From: Dyadobacter sp. CY356
GTDB lineage: Bacteria; Bacteroidota; Bacteroidia; Cytophagales; Spirosomataceae
DNA: 64,000 nucleotides
NCBI RefSeq assembly: GCF_021440195.1
Contig: NZ_JAJTSZ010000002.1
Span: forward strand, 372,001 to 436,000
Reading direction: 5' to 3'
Below the pieces are notes generated by a model. The model saw nothing but the letters and a program-made list of their open reading frames with translations. It made no database searches and was not told the DNA's origin. Below are positions 62,845 to 64,000 of the stretch, piece by piece. Position 1 is the stretch's first letter, and each line of letters begins with the position of its first letter. Both the position numbers and the translations under genes were made by a program.

Positions 62845-64000
62845 TTATTCAGATTTACGAATACTGATATTTCTTTCAAGACGCTCAGCCAGACGATAGT
62901 TGGCTTCCTGTGCACGGACTTTTGGCATGCTGGAATCGTAAGGAATTCGCAGATTATTCTGGTACATATCCAATCTGACCGCCTTCTGATTATCATTAAC
63001 ATAATTTTTCAGAACCTGCCGCATCTGACTTTTTAATGATTCATCCAGAATTGGAAAACAGACATCGATCCGCCTGTGCAAATTCCTGTAAGTCCAGTCG
63101 CAGGAAGAAAGATAAATTTCATCATTACCGCGATTTCCAAAATGAAAAATGCGGGTATTTTCCATATAGCGGTCCACATGCCTGCTGACCGTGATATTAT
63201 CGCTGATTGATGGAAGCCCCGGAATGACGCCGCAACTTTCACTGATGATTACATGAACCGTTACGCCCGCTTTGCTGGCCTGATACAGTTTGTCAATCAG
63301 TGTATGGTCTTGAATCTGATTGAGCTTAATGGTTATAAATGATTTTAGACCAGCATTAGAATTTTTTATTTCCCTGTCGATCAGGTCTACCAGCTTTTTC
63401 TGAATTGTAAATTGTGTAACGTGCAGGAAATTAAAAGGCAGGTATTTATATTTCTTCGGTTCATCCTGTGTATACAGATATCCAAATAGTAATTCAAGTT
63501 CATTGGTGAGTTCCCGGTGGCTGGTGAGCAATGCATGATCCACAAATTCGCGGCTTGTTAACCGGTAAAAACCGCCCGTACCTAAAAATGCATAACGCTC
63601 CCACCCTTTCTGTACGCGGCGTTTGATAAGAGCCATTTTTGCATGTACTTTCAATCCGGGAACGCTGAAAATAATTCTAACACCGGCATCTCTCATTTTC
63701 TTTGACCACTGCATGTTTTCCTGAATATCCAGTTTAGCATTCAGTTCAACATAAGTCACCACTTTTTTTCCGTTGCGGGATGCGCTGATCAGGGAATTAA
63801 GAATAAAAGAATTTGCGCTTATTTTGTAAAGAGAAACGTGTATTTCCTTCACATAAGGGTCAATGGCAGCTTCATTGAAAAACCTGACTATCGGATTGTA
63901 AGAATGATAAGGTAAATGCAAAAGCTGGTCTGCCCGCTGAATGGATTGAAAGACGGATTCTGTTTCTTCAAATTCACTGTTCAGAATGGATCGCTGATAT
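62845..64000 (-). CDS. Polyphosphate kinase 1-like protein, C-terminal part, with altered active site (N-terminal side outside window)
   Basis: The frame is open to the right edge, so the N-terminal half of a protein of about 690 residues is missing; about 385 residues are visible. The apparent start at 63921 is a TTG inside the gene. The visible part covers the two C-terminal PLD-like domains: ADQLLHLPYHSY, VHAKMALI, GTGGFYRLTSREF, then ISDNITVSRHVDRYMEN. The catalytic His of VHAK (codon 63643-63645) is kept. From my memory of E. coli numbering, R375, R405, N459, Y468, R564 and H592 are replaced by K, K, G, F, S and N. It may be inactive, altered in specificity, or a second copy. Confidence 0.85.
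   Translation of the reverse strand, partial: YQRSILNSEFEETESVFQSIQRADQLLHLPYHSYNPIVRFFNEAAIDPYVKEIHVSLYKISANSFILNSLISASRNGKKVVTYVELNAKLDIQENMQWSKKMRDAGVRIIFSVPGLKVHAKMALIKRRVQKGWERYAFLGTGGFYRLTSREFVDHALLTSHRELTNELELLFGYLYTQDEPKKYKYLPFNFLHVTQFTIQKKLVDLIDREIKNSNAGLKSFITIKLNQIQDHTLIDKLYQASKAGVTVHVIISESCGVIPGLPSISDNITVSRHVDRYMENTRIFHFGNRGNDEIYLSSCDWTYRNLHRRIDVCFPILDESLKSQMRQVLKNYVNDNQKAVRLDMYQNNLRIPYDSSMPKVRAQEANYRLAERLERNISIRKSE

Overview
The window looks like chromosomal DNA of a Bacteroidota bacterium of the Cytophagales type; a Dyadobacter-like genus is my guess. The reasons are a SusC/SusD pair, a type IX secretion sorting domain, TonB receptors with CarboxypepD_reg-like N-termini, the ftsX-DUF3098-uppP-truB-ribF gene order, low GC and several TAnnTTTG-like promoter elements. 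I see no rRNA, tRNA, CRISPR array, insertion sequence or prophage.

Layout. 1-2.4 kb: 3' part of an MFS transporter, then a ParA ATPase with a small ribbon-helix-helix-like partner, preceded by spaced ACTTTTAA repeats. 2.4-6.6 kb: a leftward four-gene set (DinB-like, GNAT, NTF2-like, PLP decarboxylase) divergent from a MocR-type regulator. 6.9-8.9 kb: a His/Asp-rich zinc/cadmium P-type ATPase. 9-26.6 kb: mostly enzymes (serine hydrolases, M61 peptidase, esterases, GT39-like membrane glycosyltransferase, DUF1080, kinase-like phosphotransferase, LspA, RluF, AXE1 esterase, Gfo/Idh/MocA oxidoreductase). 26.8-33.1 kb: core genes etfB-etfA, a bifunctional nuclease, ftsX-DUF3098-uppP and truB-ribF. 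33.3-35.2 kb: amidohydrolase and cupin. 35.3-40.0 kb: a SusCD pair with two tandem LacI-type operator-like palindromes upstream. 40.4-49.1 kb: a surface-polysaccharide cluster with a GT-C-like membrane protein divergent from SGNH protein, two GT4, two GT2, a hexapeptide acetyltransferase and a MraY/WecA-like initiating transferase. 49.3-55.8 kb: GH2 glycosidase, T9SS-sorted protein, unknown protein and TonB receptor. 56-61 kb: leftward set of a lipoprotein hydrolase, MprF (aminoacyl-phosphatidylglycerol synthase/flippase) and an AcvB/VirJ-like hydrolase. 61.2-62.6 kb: serine acetyltransferase and convergent TetR regulator. 62.8-64 kb: C-terminal part of a PPK1-like protein whose catalytic residues are largely replaced.

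Genes that probably work together: mprF with the AcvB-like gene (making and removing aminoacylated membrane lipid); the polysaccharide cluster; SusC with SusD; the enzymes with carbohydrate themes (DUF1080, AXE1, oxidoreductase, GH2), which lie scattered and not in one polysaccharide utilisation locus. The most notable points are the mprF/acvB-like set, the catalytically altered PPK1 homologue, the par cassette with regularly spaced repeats, the MocR gene with a 30-bp-spaced direct repeat, and a 19-bp inverted repeat that directly abuts a start codon at 42216. All homology statements are from memory of protein families; no search was run.
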